Shown here in pieces: positions 50,395 to 63,990 of a stretch of 64,000 nt of DNA. The notes beneath the pieces were generated by a model. It ran no database searches. It saw only the letters and a program-made list of their open reading frames with translations, and was not told the origin of the DNA. Source of the stretch: Epiperipatus broadwayi. Lineage: Eukaryota; Onychophora; Udeonychophora; Euonychophora; Peripatidae. The position numbers were made by a program, and so were the translations under genes. Positions within the stretch are counted from its first letter, which is position 1. Every line of letters starts with the position of its first letter. The DNA lies in contig JAQFVV010006271.1 of NCBI GenBank assembly GCA_028023455.1, forward strand, positions 4,742,366-4,806,365. The letters are read 5' to 3'.

Positions 50395-50600
50395 GTAATG
50401 CTCTAACCAACAGAGCCATCCTGGGCAGGATGTCTCAGTTGTTTAGAGCATTACTTTAAAATTTAATAATCAAAAATCTTAAATTGCCCAGTTTTGAATC
50501 CCCTACTACTGTCACTGGTCAGGACAAAACCCCCTAAAGAAGAGGGGAGAAAAATACCTCTTGAAACGTTATGCATATAGTAACCTGTTTAATATTACTA
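50395..50600 (+). mobile_element. tRNA-derived SINE with mirrored head
   Basis: GGATGTCTCAGTTGTTTAGA at 50428-50447 resembles a tRNA 5' part with A box, and GTTTTGAATCCCC at 50491-50503 is a diverged B box. Immediately upstream, 50395-50421 is an inverted copy of the first 27 nt (three mismatches), separated by six bases, making a strong hairpin. The body continues to about 50600 and includes CTCTTGAAACGTTATGC. The tRNA type cannot be settled. Confidence 0.6.
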
Positions 50601-50692
50601 ACAGTTGTTGCATACACTAACCTGTTTGCTATGATATTACTAACAGTTGGTGCATGTACTAATGTATTTACTGTGATATTACTAACAGTTGA
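50582..50692. repeat. Tandem repeat, ~50-bp unit, three copies
   Basis: The word ATATTACTAACAGTTG recurs three times with similar text between copies (TGCAT.CACTAA.CTGTTT). Confidence 0.8.
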
Positions 50693-50941
50693 ATGCCTTT
50701 GGAATATTTAACTAAAATTAAACTTTTCTAAAGACATTCAACACACATATTAGATGATGGAAATAGTCCAATATAAAAATACAGCTAGAACACCATCATC
50801 ACAAACCTTCAGGAAACATGAAATTATTAGGATTTGATATATGTATCAATTAAGGGAGCAAATAATTATTTTTCTAGTATGGTGATGAATAATATTCTAA
50901 CTTTGATACCAAGAAGCAAGAATGCAATAAATTGACCTTTC

Positions 50942-51055
<114 letters not shown>

Positions 51056-51198
51056 TTAGGGTATATTAATTTACCACTACATGATTTTTTACCTCTGATA
51101 AATCATTACAATAGTTATGCTGTTCATTATATCTATCAAACTTTACTCAATTATGTTTTAGTAAGCATTAAATTCTATATTAATATTTTATACTGAAA

Positions 51199-51292
51199 TG
51201 CAATTGTTTACAAATTATATCACTATAATTATCTATTACAATCAAATGCAATTGTCTACAAATTATATCACTATAATTATCTATTACATTCA
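51199..51292. repeat. ~47-bp tandem duplication
   Basis: ATGCAATTGT(T/C)TACAAATTATATCACT... occurs twice in a row with one difference. Confidence 0.85.
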
Positions 51293-52924
51293 TTTTTAGT
51301 AGATAATTTTGAAATAGAATATCAAAATCTGTCTATAGTGAGAACATTTGACATTATACAATAGTACCTAATTAAATAAAAAATAACATGTTAAGTAAGA
51401 AAATAATATTTCATCAATATATTAGCATTTACCTATTTTTTATTTTTTATTTACTATTGAATGTTATTTTGAAGGAGTGAATAAAGGGAGAAATTAGTCT
51501 GTGACTGAACATTCTACTTTCTCTTGTATAGAATAAGATAATAAATTATTTCTTATCTTTAACTTTATTTTCACATTTTGAAAATCTATTGAATTCAAGA
51601 AGAATTGATGGTTACATGATATGTCATTAGCTTGATTAAAGATTTTTTTTTTAAAAAGAGACCTGTTATTTTAAAATAATTTAATGTTTTATATATATTG
51701 AATTAAAAAAAAGATTAATTTCAACTTTTAACTTTAAAGCATGCAACAATTATATGCAATTTTTGTAAACAATTTACAGTAATAAGAAATAAATTGTAAA
51801 GTTGCCAGAAGTTTCTGCAAGGAATTGCGATTTTATATTAGTGTGTATATATATAACGTGAATTGTTTTAAATTGCATTAAAAACTGCCATATCTCAAAA
51901 TATTTTTAATAAACAAACAATAATATTATTGAAATGATAGAGCATATATATATATATTCGCCTCACATGCTTCTTGCGCGAATCATGTAGTCACTATGGC
52001 ACCAAATTAAATATAATACTGCGCTATCAAATATTTTTTATTTACTTTATATTTAAAAAAACAATATGACATATTGTTTTAAAATATGTGGGTTCTATAC
52101 AAAATGTGAAATAGACTGTTCATATTTGAATAGTGAGTGTAAGAGATTTGGAATATCATTTCAATTTTAATTTTATAATGAGTGTTGTTTTTCTGTAAAC
52201 ATTTAAAATTGATAAATGAATATAAAATTAATACCATTAGAAATGATTAAAAAGTATTTTAAATTTTATATAATCAATATTGTTTTGGTTCATACTATGA
52301 TATCTTTATGGCAACTCAAACTATAATATAGATATAATTAATATAATTAACTATAACGGATATAAAATATTATATAAATATGCTGCCGTAATTGCCAAAT
52401 AGTAAATAATATTTTTATTAATATATACAATACTTAGTTGATGAAATGTGTTTTTGATATTAAATTTAGTATTCACCGAACATAAATTAAAATGTGGCAT
52501 CTTAATATTTAGTGATTTCTTTATAATAATGGTATTTTACTGATTCTCATGGAGAGTTGAATATATAGTATTTTTTATTCAGCTTGATACTATCCGAGAT
52601 TTAAAGCATATTGTTCTATCTTAAACATAAGAAACATTTGTGTAATCTGGAATATCATTTATTACTTTTCCTTTTTGTTGACATATTTGTTTTTTTTTTT
52701 TTTTTGTGATAATATTTAGATAATTCTATTATTTTCTGTTTTTTGTTTTTCTGTATTTTGTGAAATAATTGACTAAACATTATTCATTAATTACATTCCT
52801 CTTTAAGCTATAATATTCATTGTGTTCGCATTCATAATTATTTATAACAATTCTCTAAGAGGGATAACATTGTACAAGTCAAGATATATTATTAACAGCC
52901 ATTATCTCAGTTTTTGTAGCAGTA

Positions 52925-52925
<1 letters not shown>
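51293..52925. other. A+T-rich non-coding DNA
   Basis: No feature recognised. Confidence 0.5.

Positions 52926-53012
<87 letters not shown>
52926..53012. repeat. (ATT)n microsatellite
   Basis: About 29 pure ATT triplets. Confidence 0.97.
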
Positions 53013-54967
53013 GAATCATAACCAAAATACTCCTTTCACCTATTCAAAATGTCATTATTGTTATATGAGGAAGTTAATTTCTGCATTTAATTAAATGTTG
53101 ATTCTGGTTTTTAAGTTCATATGTTGACTTTAGTTTATCAAAAAGAAGGATATAAAACTAACATAACCATGATGAGTGAATATCTGCATCTTTTTGGCAC
53201 ACACAATTCACAATTCATTTTGAAATATTGTCAATCATTAAATTGCAGATATCTATACTTATTGTAATCATCATATTTAATTTAATATTGTGCTAGGAAT
53301 AAATTACTATGTGCTTCATTTTAAACATAACATTAATAACAATATCATTGTCAGTAAAAATATGATTATTATTTTTAGTAAACCAAAGAACAGATATCAA
53401 AACTACATTTCTTGAGAATATTCCACACATCAGTAATACGAAAATCCTGAAACATTACTTGACTATGTTTGATAACTATTAAAATTAATTATTTATAATA
53501 AAAATTTATAAAATAACTAGAAATTGATTTTCTTTTGGAAGCTAATGAAAATGATCCATTTTTAATTCAAATGTTGTTTTAATCTTGATGATGTCTAGTC
53601 TATTACTTGTCCAATAATATGCATTTTATATACTCTCATAATATATTTTTTCTAGTATTATGATCCCAAATAAAAATGAAATTTTATAAATTATATTGCT
53701 TTTTACAAAGAACATCCACATTTGTTACAATTTTATTTACGTAAATAAAATTATTATGATAGTCAATATATGTTTTGTGCCAAAATTTACTAACAATAAC
53801 ATTAGACAATTTAAACTTATTGCTTCAATAAAATTATTCTCAATAACTTTTGACAAATATCAGTTATTATACCAATATTAGAAGAAATATTTGATTGTTT
53901 AATATTATTGCTATATAATGACATCCATAAAAAATATTAGTCATTTTATTTACATCTTTTACATATAATATTGAAGTATAAGTACTGATAATAAGAATAT
54001 TGTATCATTGTGCAAACCAAATTTTAACACAGTTCGTTTTTCATTAGTATACTGATGAATTCAAAGAATAGTTAAATTAGACTTTACGACACCTTCAATG
54101 CTATGCTTTCTTCTGATTTGGTCTCCCAAAACTGAATAGTCATTCATTTATTCTATTAAACTTCCTTTCTTGGGAAGATAAATTGCAGTCATGTTAGTCT
54201 TAAAATTGACAGTTTTTTGTCATTATTATTCTTTATACTCTTGAAAATTATCAGTGAATTGTTTCATGACTATAATAATAATGGTTAAATTATTTATGTA
54301 ACTGGAATAAAAGATGTAAATGCTGTTTTCCACTATGGGGTTCCAGATCAGTACTTAATTTATATAGGAGAACCCTACCTTTCAAATAGTCAATTTCAAT
54401 AAGAATTTCCCCGCATTGTGATTTTTTTTTTTTTTAAAAAAGTTCTTACAACTAAGAAAAAAAAATTGAAAAGTTATCACATAGAACATATTTAAAAGTA
54501 ATTTTATAACATTTCTTTTCATTATAAATAATTAGTAATTGGTTTTTTAAAAACTAAGTAAAGAAATTTTGCTGTAGATAAAGCTATAACAATTAAATCA
54601 TTATGCACACAAACTCTACTTCTCTGTAAGTGTTTTCTCTGTGAGTGCTAATGTATATTTTTTATTCTACATAAAGCCCAAATTCAATACCATGAAAGAT
54701 GTAATAAAAATGAATGTAGTTAGGATAAATTTCATAAAAAATATTTTTATTTTAAAATTAATTTCATTGGATAAGGTATGAATAAAAACAAAATAATCAA
54801 TTTCTCTCTCTTAACAAAGCATTTATGATCATTAGTTGCATCTAAAAATGAAACCCTTTTTCTGTAAAAAATAACCTTGTTCTGTAGTAATTACTAATAG
54901 AATATATTGTTATCATCAGTAGTTTGATTTTTGTATATCAAATTTGCCTTCAATCTACCACATGGAA
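53013..54967. other. A+T-rich non-coding DNA
   Basis: No feature recognised. Confidence 0.5.
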
Positions 54968-54985
54968 TCAGATAGAATTATGTTG

Positions 54986-54989
<4 letters not shown>

Positions 54990-55081
<92 letters not shown>
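54990..55081. repeat. (AT)n microsatellite
   Basis: About 92 bp of pure AT, lying inside a long minus-strand frame and producing a spurious Tyr-Ile tail. Confidence 0.97.
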
Positions 55082-55084
<3 letters not shown>

Positions 55085-55089
55085 GTCAT

Positions 55090-55600
55090 TCCATGTACAG
55101 ACAAAGATTCTAAAAATCTTATTATACAGAATATAAAAATTGGTCCAATTATAATAGTTTTCAAAATTATTTATTATATACTTTTGAAGAGCATTATCAG
55201 TGGAACATATATTATGGGTCATTAAATATTTTAAAATACATGGGAGCACATTCCACATGTGAAAGGTATGTTTTGATAAATTATATTGCATGTGAAAGTC
55301 ATGCATAAAATTTACTTTGTCATGGACAAAAGTCATCCTATTGGTATTTAAAAATTGTGTAATGTTAACAAAATTGTAGATCAATGTATTAAGCAAAACA
55401 CTTTTGACTTTCCATAGATTAATTTTAAAACCTGATAAATGAAGTCTAACAACTAAAACAAGTATTTTTATAGCATTCACCAAAAATGTTTCAAAGAAAC
55501 TCATTTTTGTGATATAAAAATGAACTTGAAATTGAAAAATTTTCATCAATTGCTTATTGCTTTAAAACTATGGATATTTGGGATTTTTTTCTATGAAACA
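55090..55600 (-). pseudogene. Probable Tx1/L1-like LINE ORF2, region after RT
   Basis: The minus-strand frame from 55549 reads VRLHLSGFKINLWKVKSVLL, NTLIYNFVNITQFLNTNRMT and FVHDKVNFMHDFHM. A short 'LW..V...LL.N.LI' line followed by a 'G.....DF' line is typical of the region between RT and the C-terminus of Tx1/L1-type ORF2. It is the only non-low-complexity part of a 193-codon frame that ends in an (AT)n tract. Assignment rests on this pattern only and no RT motif is present. Confidence 0.4.
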
Positions 55601-56750
55601 AATTGTTTTAATTATACAATAAATATTAAAAAACAATGATTTTAAACTTCTTTGAGGTCCAAACGGTAGTATCAGGTTGCAACATTCGATCATTAAACAG
55701 ACTTTCACTAACTAGACAGTTTTTTTTTTTTTCAATTAAAGCAGAAAATGTAAAATGTATTATTTTATAATTACGAATAGAAGGTTTTTAACTTAATTAA
55801 TCGATATAATATTCTGCCTGAATATAAATTTTATTTAAACATGCAGTTATGTACAAAAATATCAATGGTTAATTGACCACCAAAAAAAAATTGCAGACAA
55901 AATTAATTTTCTTTGGGGAAAAATATATTCCCATCCCACTTAGCTCTTACCCTTTACTGAAATAGCAGAGATTAGAGTGTAATTAATTGTACAAAATAAT
56001 TAATTAATTAATCTGAATCGTTTCAATTTTCTTATGAGTTGTTTATGCAAAATACAGGTGATGGCACAAATGCTTGCGCTATAATGAAAATATATTTTTA
56101 TTATCAGTTCAATTCAATCTCAGTGTCACTTGATATTTATATTGCGTGTCATACTTGGTAAGCATGCTCTAGGTTGCTGACCTCTGATGTGTAATCATTA
56201 AAATCAGTCATAACAATATCATTAATAACCAACAATATTAACCTTCTTTTCAAGGCAAACTTATTGATCTATTTAATTCAAAAAACATTGAATAATGTAT
56301 ATTTTAAAGTAATTAAAGGTATGATTAGGAACAGATCATATATTCATTACAGGAGTTAAACAAGGCAAAACTAAATTAGTTGCTGAGGAGCTTTAGAGAA
56401 GTAAGCGTTTTGTCCACAAGATTTAGAGCATCGATATCTCTGAAATATAAGATGGTTGAATTCCGTTCTGGCACTTCCAAAACTCAATCTAAGTATGAAC
56501 TTCCTACTAATGAAGTCATTCGTTTATGTATTTTTTTTTGTATTCATTGATTACATATGCACTAATATAGATTGAGTACAAGTTAACTTGACCAGAATCA
56601 CTTCAAAACGAAAACTAGTAAATTAATTGAGTTATTCACCAAGCTTGGAAATATCACCAGTTGGAGTTTTGCATCAATTTTGAAATGAATACCCAGAGAG
56701 TTGATCTGACATTTTTAGTATAGAATGAGAATGCATCTATGGGGATGAAG
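55601..56750. other. Non-coding, no feature recognised
   Basis: A+T-rich; RT remains of the neighbouring LINE were looked for and not found. Confidence 0.45.
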
Positions 56751-56759
56751 CCCTCTCCA

Positions 56760-59700
56760 CTCATTAGTATATGATTATAGAGATTAATATATTGGTATCA
56801 AATGTCACATTGAAGCCACCCATTAGTATGATTGGAAATGGGTTGGGGGCCATGACTGAATTGATGTCAGTGGTTACTTTCATGGTTAGATTGTGGTTAT
56901 TTTTAATGTAAAGGTAGATTAGATTGATTTGAAAGTGGTTATATCTTATGTTAGTAATTAGGCAATTTGAGTCTAAGTGCATAATTTTAAAGCAAGTAAG
57001 GGTTTTTCTTGTAATTGATTAAAATAGCTACTGGGGGGGGTCATTCTTATAATAGATTAAAATAGCTACTTTTCTTGTCATTGAAATGGAGTATTTGAAA
57101 AAGCCTATATTTTGGAGAATCTTATTGATTTTAGAACATAAATTTAAATGTGTTTTGGTTTCTGCCATGCATAACACATTTGGCTGGCATTTGGCCAACC
57201 TAATTTGAATAGCAAATGCCTGTCAATTGAGTTCAGCCCTCTAACATTAACTGCATAAAAATTTCACTTCATATAATTTGTGTGAGGTGATTTGTCCCTG
57301 ATTTACCTCACCATTACTCATTAGCTGATAACTGCTATTCCATTATTTTGTCTATTTCCCACTGGACTACTTTGTTCCAAAACTTAGTCGAGTGCATGTT
57401 CATTTTTCAGACTGATTGTACATATTAGGAGAAGCCCAGTCTGATTGGGAGACTTCATTGTCACTAAGGTCTATGAAAGAGGTTAGTAATACTTTATATT
57501 TACTGTTACTGTCATTTTGAAGCATGCTTTGTTCCTATAGTTGATGGATGAAATCTTAATAGGGGATTGGATGGTGGATTTCTTATTATTTTTATCCTGT
57601 CATTGATTTATTGCAATATCTTGATGGTATTGTTTATTTAGTTTTTGGAATTGTCATTTGAATTTGATGAAATATCCTCATCTGAGCGGGATCTGATTTG
57701 CTGCCTTGAATTCATTTTTTTCTTGTTATCCTTTGATGACATATTTCTATTTTGTTTTATTCTTATAGGGATAGAGCCTTTATGGGCCTGTTCATTTTGG
57801 CCACCAATGACTGTAATATCAGAGTGTGATTCACTCTCACGAGTGACCAACCTGGGTCCATTTATCTCATTCTCAGTCAGATTATGATGTTGGTCTTGAG
57901 CTTACCTACTGGTGAGGTGTGGTAGCTCAATGGTATTTGAGCTGATTGTCTTATTTATAGGGTTGTGACCCAACACATTATATATGGGAGTGTGAATGGG
58001 GATTTTTTTTAAAGTTGTCAGTGTTAGATGAGGTTGATTGACTTCTTCACATGATTTGTGTCTAATTACATCAAGTCAATAGAATTATCACCAACAAATA
58101 TTTTAGAGTATAGTGTTGGCTTTCGTATGTTTTATTGCATTTGTGAATCATATTCTGTCTCAAGTGACACACATTACACATGTGAGATTTGCAGTCTTTA
58201 ATGAAATTGTTTCATTCTAAGCAAAAAAACATTGTGGTGGAACTCCATGGAATGTTAGAACCATCAGCAAACCTCTGCAGTAGACCACCATCAGTATGTC
58301 AATGGGATCTCTTTTTTCCAATTTAAAAGTGAAAGTACAAGTGTTGGTCAGGATGCAGCCATTAGTTTGATGATTATATCTGTATATTAGTCTGGTTGTT
58401 TTCCCATATTTCCGAAGCATGTTATTCAAGCTGCTTGTTCAAAATTCATCAAAGAGTTATTAATGGTTCCATTGAGGATGATTGCTCTATTTATATCAAT
58501 TGTGCATATGATCTGTCCATCGAAGTGTCTAATGTTATTTCTGAAATGATTTCTAGTAGACTTTGAAGTAAATTCAGTAATTATGTATCTATCATTTGTA
58601 TGGTAAAAGATCTTATTAATACCAATCCAAATATCATTTTCAAAGATCATGCTGTAAAATTTCTCTATAAAGATTTTAAATAATTCTCCATTACAATTTG
58701 TTATGGTCAAAATCAGAGTTTTGTCATTAATATTGTTTGTAAAAGAATTTAGCAAGAGATCAGGGATTGAGTTATTAAATTGTTTATACATTTTTTGGTA
58801 ATCTTTTTTAGTGAGTTGTATTATATTTGTTTCAATGTGAGCTTCTGTTTGTTGTGATATATTATCAATTTCCATTCAGCATAAAATTGTGTGTCTTATT
58901 TATTGTGTTTCCATTTTCCTTTAACTTATCACTTTTCTTTTAAAGGACATTGTCATAGGTTTTACATTTATCGCTACTGTTATAACTTACTGACATATTT
59001 TCACTTTGTTCTTGGTGTGAAAAAACACTTTCTTTGGGTTTATTGTGTTTAGAGTCTACAAATTCATTAGAAAGTGATCTTTCATCTTTTTTTCATAACA
59101 TTGTTATCGCTTGTATTGCCCTCATGTTACTATTATTTTTTAAGTATATTGGGACAGTTGTTATGATAATTATCAGATTTGGTCAAGGTTTCAGAAACCA
59201 TTAATTTAGGTGTTTTTGTCTCATTTTTAATAATTTTAGAAATAGTAATATTGTCTTCTATACAAACATTATTGATTTTTAACGATTGCCTAGGTTTTCT
59301 CTGATCAGTTTTTTTTTTTTTTTTCATGGAATTTGAGACGTTGTGAATCAGAATTGTTGTAATAATTATCATTTGAGTTAAAGAAATGTGATTTAGGTAG
59401 ATGTCTGACTTGGTGGAAACGTTTTTCAGCTACTGTAGAATTATTGTCTATTTGCCATTACTATTATTTAAACTTCTATCAGCCATATTAAAAATATCAT
59501 CAGAAAGTTTTTTATTCTTGCTGTTAGCAGATTTTGGGTTTTTATCCTCTTTCATCACTTTAGTGAAAAGTCGCTTACCAACTTAATAGGGCACTTTTCT
59601 CAGCTCCAACTATTCTTTTTCTGATTAAAACTTTAGTCTTTGCAGGAGCTTGGATTGGTTATTGTAATGTTTTTTTATCATTTGCTGATAAAGATCTGGT

Positions 59701-59880
59701 GTTTTTTGAATATTAAGAATCAAAACAAGCTATTTACGTTCTGCAATCAAAACTTTAAGCACATTCAGTAGACATTTCTTCAAGTGAAAATAGTAAATCA
59801 CTAAACTACAAATGCCAATAAACATCACATAACCACCATTTTTATGCTTGCTTATAACTGTTATTAAAACAGGAAAAAAC
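56760..59880 (-). pseudogene. Tx1/L1-like LINE: ORF1 and endonuclease part of ORF2
   Basis: ORF1 starts at an ATG near 59555 (MKEDKNPKSANSKNKKLSDD) and continues in pieces through 59372-59133 (lysine-rich) and 58875-58426. The latter carries ITNCNGELFKIFIEKF, IWIGINKIFYHTNDRYIITE and GQIICTIDINRAI, compatible with an RRM-like nucleic-acid-binding domain. Then 58429-58217 has RLIYRYNHQTNGC and KLEKRDPIDI, and a Cys/His-containing piece near 58200-58130 may be zinc knuckles. ORF2's endonuclease begins about 57260 (VNVRGLNSI), with PNVLCMAETKTHLN and, at 56982-56764, PIILMGGFNVTFDT. RT is absent: the copy is cut at about 56760. Many stops; inactive. Confidence 0.65.
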
Positions 59881-59891
59881 TTACTATATGT

Positions 59892-60202
59892 ATTGCCACA
59901 CTACAAGCTAGAGTAATCTGTGGATGCCAGAAGGTTTGTGCATAAATACCCTATCTAAAATATTAATGTGTTTTCAATTTAAGACATGGTTTTGTATATT
60001 AAGTAGAGATAAAAGGTGGCTTCTGGAGGGTTGCATTAGATCTTAAGATCTAGGTACAGTGCTCTCAGATCCAAGTCTCCTCACTGACGAAGGCCAGAAG
60101 CCAGAAACTAGTCTGGGGATATTGGATGATTAGGCACTACATGGGAATTTTATGCACAGATCTTTTGGCATCCATTGATTACTCTAGCTTGCAGTGTGAA
60201 TA
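59892..60202. mobile_element. 311-bp element with ~60-bp terminal inverted repeats
   Basis: The left end (ATTGCCACACTACAAGCTAG, to about 59950) is mirrored by the right end (CTCTAGCTTGCAGTGTGAAT, 60183-60202). Matching blocks are AAGCTAGAGTAATC, GGATGCCA.AAG and TGTGCATAAA. The interior contains AGATCTTAAGATCT and AGGCCAGAAGCC..AAACTAGTC. No coding potential; a MITE. It lies just upstream of the LINE ORF1. Confidence 0.75.
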
Positions 60203-62335
60203 GTAATTTCTGCCTGTTTTTCAAACTATAAATGTTTAATTGAAAAAAGTCAAATACTTATTTTCGTTTTTAAGCAGATCAATATGAACATTCCACCATA
60301 AAACTTTTATTGCAAATTGATTTTTGTTTCATAAGGCTCCTTCAAAAAATTCATACAGAAATAGTATTGTTCAGAACAAGTTTTTATTTCAAATACCTCA
60401 GATTGTGTAAGAGAAATAATAAAACTATGGATATCATTCATTATATAAAATATGTTTAGTGTGAATGAGCATTGTGAACAAACTACTAATTTCAAACAAT
60501 TATATAGGTCTATTTGACAAATTGGATCAAATGTTTTGTCTAAATCAGTAAAAAAGATCTATAGATAACTCTTTTGTTCCCAATTCATTGCTTTCATTTA
60601 CCTGATCAAAAAATTCATATCTTTAGTAATTCTTAATAATTATTGTCAACCGTTTATCTATGATAGTATGCACCTTATACAATAAAATCTCTAAAAGTAT
60701 ATTACTTGTAAAAATATTAATAATATGTCATGATAATATTGCTTATATTCTTTTTTTTACCAACCACAATGTGTTTATCATAAGATCAGGTAGCACAAAT
60801 TAAAGAAGTCCATATATTGTTAAATTTACCATTTTTTTAAGGTAGCATATTACAATCAATGTTCAAAACCTCACCAGATATTCGATGATGACTTGTAACC
60901 ATTTCATTTTTAGTATTTCAATGAGCTAGCTTGACTTCACTGAATCATATAAATTATATATCTTTACTGAAATATAAATAAGTAGATAACATTACTACCT
61001 TTATATATTATTTATAAGACATTATATCCTTCAAAATATTAGTTATGGTTGATTTATTAAAAAATCTGTTAACATTCCTCACATCCATATGTTGTTTGCA
61101 GTAATTATCTTCAGCATTATTTTATATATTTAATGCACCAATTAGATTTAAGGTATTTTGACAGTAGTTAAAGTTTTGTTTTAACAGTTTTGTATTTATT
61201 ATAAAATATCACATTTAATTAATTAATATTTGAAGTAAAAATTTCTGGAGTTTTTTTTTTTTTTTTAAATCAAATCATTAATGGTATTGATATCAGAAAA
61301 CAAGTTACGATTTTATTTTTTAGTTAATTCTAAGGTAGATTTACATGCATTCATAATACCTTCTTAAGAAAACTCCATAGCCCAGGAACAATAGTATTCC
61401 AATAATTGTCATCAATCATAATGTGCTATAGATGTTGAAAATTAGTTTATTAACAAAATTTGTAAATGATAAACATGAGTTTTTTTGTGAATATAATTGA
61501 AGTAATATCTATCTTTCAAATGGAAATTTTAATCCCAAACCATAATAATCATTTACAAAAAGAAGGACAATTACATATCAATCTCAAAAGAGACCAGTCA
61601 ACAAAATCAGAGGTTACACTTGTATATATAAACAAAAAGACAATTAATTTTATATCAATTACATTAAGACATTAGTTATTACCAGAAATTGAAAACATAT
61701 AACTTCCCATTCCAGAAATCATAGTAATGGCCCATTTACATTAATCTGATCATGAATCTCACATATATGATGGAGTTAGTCAATTCAAACACACATAAGT
61801 TTGTTTGATTTATGAACATGGGGACAATTATTACAACCATATTTGGCCATTTAGTCTATAGCATTTTATCTTATCAAGTGAAGAGCATTTCCAATATTTC
61901 TGTGTGTATTAATTTAACATTTTAAATATTGAAAGATTAATCATTATGAATCATATATGAAAGCCAAACATTTTAGTTAGAGATCATGAGGTTAGCCAAT
62001 CCAATAGAGGAATTGCATTGATAAAATTTCTTAAAAGCAGGCTTTCATAGAATACGTAAGACTGAAAATTACATGAAATGTATCATAGATTATTTACAGT
62101 AAGTGAATCGGTTACCATTAAGCACTGGTAAGCAGTCTTAATATATTTATTGGGTCATTGATTAAAACTGACCCATAAATCAAATGAAAGCTATTTTCTA
62201 TTATTTATCAAGTTGGTGAATAACATTATAATGACATTTTCTAGTTCTTGTATCTCTTCCATATAAAGTTTATCTAGAATGTTTTATATAAATGGTTCAT
62301 TAAGTTTTCTCAGTATCTATGGATTTACAACTTTG
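60203..62335. other. A+T-rich region, no gene assignable
   Basis: Short minus-strand stretches (near 61840, CNNCPHVHKSNK; near 61745, INVNGPL) recall retrotransposon integrase text but are too broken to call. The rest is A+T-rich. Confidence 0.4.
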
Positions 62336-62339
62336 TATT

Positions 62340-63990
62340 CTTTTCGTCATTTGTACTACACTTGATTTTAAGTTTATTAGGGCCCAAGTCTGGCTGAACA
62401 TCCAATTCTGAGAAAATATTTGGTCTAATTGTTTTGTTTCTTTAGTAGGTGTAAAGACATTTTCATCATGTCATATTCTTCTCCATTTTCGAAGATAGTC
62501 TTATTTCTCAATGGCCAAATGGAAAAATTTATAAATGTTGCCAATCTTATGACCCCAAAATGTCCACTCTTGAAGGCCTTAGTCAAATTTATACAAGCTG
62601 ATTCTTTGTTTCTAATGAGAGATTTAAAAGTGTTTCTTATCCTATTCCAAATTTGACACTCCTCCAATATATGTGCCATTGTCTCATTACTATGCCTACA
62701 TAGTGTGCATATAGGGACCAGATTATAATTCCTTTTACTATGTAGGAAGTCAGCGGTAGGCAAGGACCCAAAATCAACATACCTCTGTTCCAATTTTAGA
62801 TGTTTTGGTCAACCTAGAGAACCTCGATATTCCAATTGAAAGAATATTGTCAATTTTAGTTTTTTTCCAGATTCATAAGATCATATGTTATCCAGTAGTT
62901 TAGTTTGTTATTAAACATTGTTCCTGGCTTCATTTCTAGATGGTTAAATACTACAGAGATTTGCTTTGGAAACCAAAACCTTCCACTTTTGGGAAGTGGC
63001 CTATTGGTAGGAGTTATTTCTTCTGCGAATATTGGCCCTTCCATATCTGGGTTTTTCATAAATATTCTAGTAAGTACATTATGAAAACACTGTATTAATA
63101 TGATTTTGACTGAGTGTAGTCCTATGCCATTCATCTGATAGGTTTCTGTAGGAGGTGCAGGCTGATGACAGGAGTTTTCCCCTTCAACACAGCTTCCTAC
63201 ATTGGGTTTTGACATTAGAAGGCCACTTGGGGAGCATGACAGCATTCATCAGAGTGATTTTCCCAAAAACAAATAAATCTCCAACAATCCAATAAATTTT
63301 GTTATTTTAGTCATTAAATCATTTTCAATTTGCTTCCTCATTTTAGATGGGGGGGTCCTAGATGAAAACCCATGAACTTGTGAGGTCGAGCCTTAAATAT
63401 GCTGGGAATTTGCTTGCTAGTCATAATCGACCAGATTGCCAATTTCTCCTACTTGACTCTTAGACCAAATTCACATTTGAATTGGTCCAAGAGCTCCTCT
63501 AGTCCAGCTTGCTCCTCCAACAAAACAAGAAAAACCACCACATCATCCATATAGGAGACATGATGGACCCTCTCTCTTAGCAAAGGCATGGATATCCCTT
63601 TAAGAGATGTCTCAATGCTTAGCAGGAAGAAATTCACATAGGCAGCAAAATGGAGCACACTCAGAGGAGAGCCCTGAGGAATAGAAACAACAGGCTTAAA
63701 TCCTGTGGACACCCTTCCATCCAGAGACAAAAACACCTCCCTATAATACAGGTTCTCTATCATCTGGATGTAGGCAGCTGGTACTTTGAGTCTCTCCAGC
63801 ATCGTCAAAATTGTGTCAACTCGAACACAATCAAAAGCAGCATTAAAAATCAAGCTGAACTGTGATTGGCTGTGAGATCTTCTTCATGGGAATGTGATCT
63901 ATCAATAGACGAAATCGGCTTCTTCATGGGAATGTGATCTATCAATAGATGAAATCGGCTTACAGTATTGGAGTCGAGCTCCCCTTTTTG
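62340..63990 (-). pseudogene. Tx1/L1-like LINE: RT and C-terminal zinc region of ORF2
   Basis: Frame 63853-63449 has FNAAFDCVRVDTILTMLERL (first RT Asp region), PQGSPLSVLHFAAYVNFFLL and HHVSYMDDVVVFL (MDD catalytic box), followed by the thumb line FKCEFGLRVK. Frame 63245-62856 gives TYQMNGIGLHSVKIILIQCF and KSGRFWFPKQISVV. Frame 62793-62425 begins RYVDFGSLPTADFLHSKRNY and has CTLCRHSNETMAHILEECQI, a Cys-x2-Cys...His...Cys finger typical of this LINE group's C-terminus, then TIFENGEEYDMMKMSL. Stops and shifts separate the frames. The 5' part runs off the window. A 40-bp tandem duplication near 63900 adds another break. Confidence 0.85.
63881..63960. repeat. 40-bp tandem duplication
   Basis: Units 63881-63920 and 63921-63960 differ at one base (AGAC/AGAT). 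Forty is not a multiple of three, so it shifts the LINE frame. Confidence 0.95.

Noticed and set aside
54924-55164. Tyr-Ile repeat frames
   Set aside because: Translation of an (AT)n tract; only the non-repetitive part of the minus-strand frame was kept as a LINE remnant.
61700-61900. Minus-strand text CNNCPHVHKSNK ... INVNGPL resembling a Copia or Gypsy integrase zinc region
   Set aside because: Too short and broken across frames, with no neighbouring RT or RNase H of a matching element.
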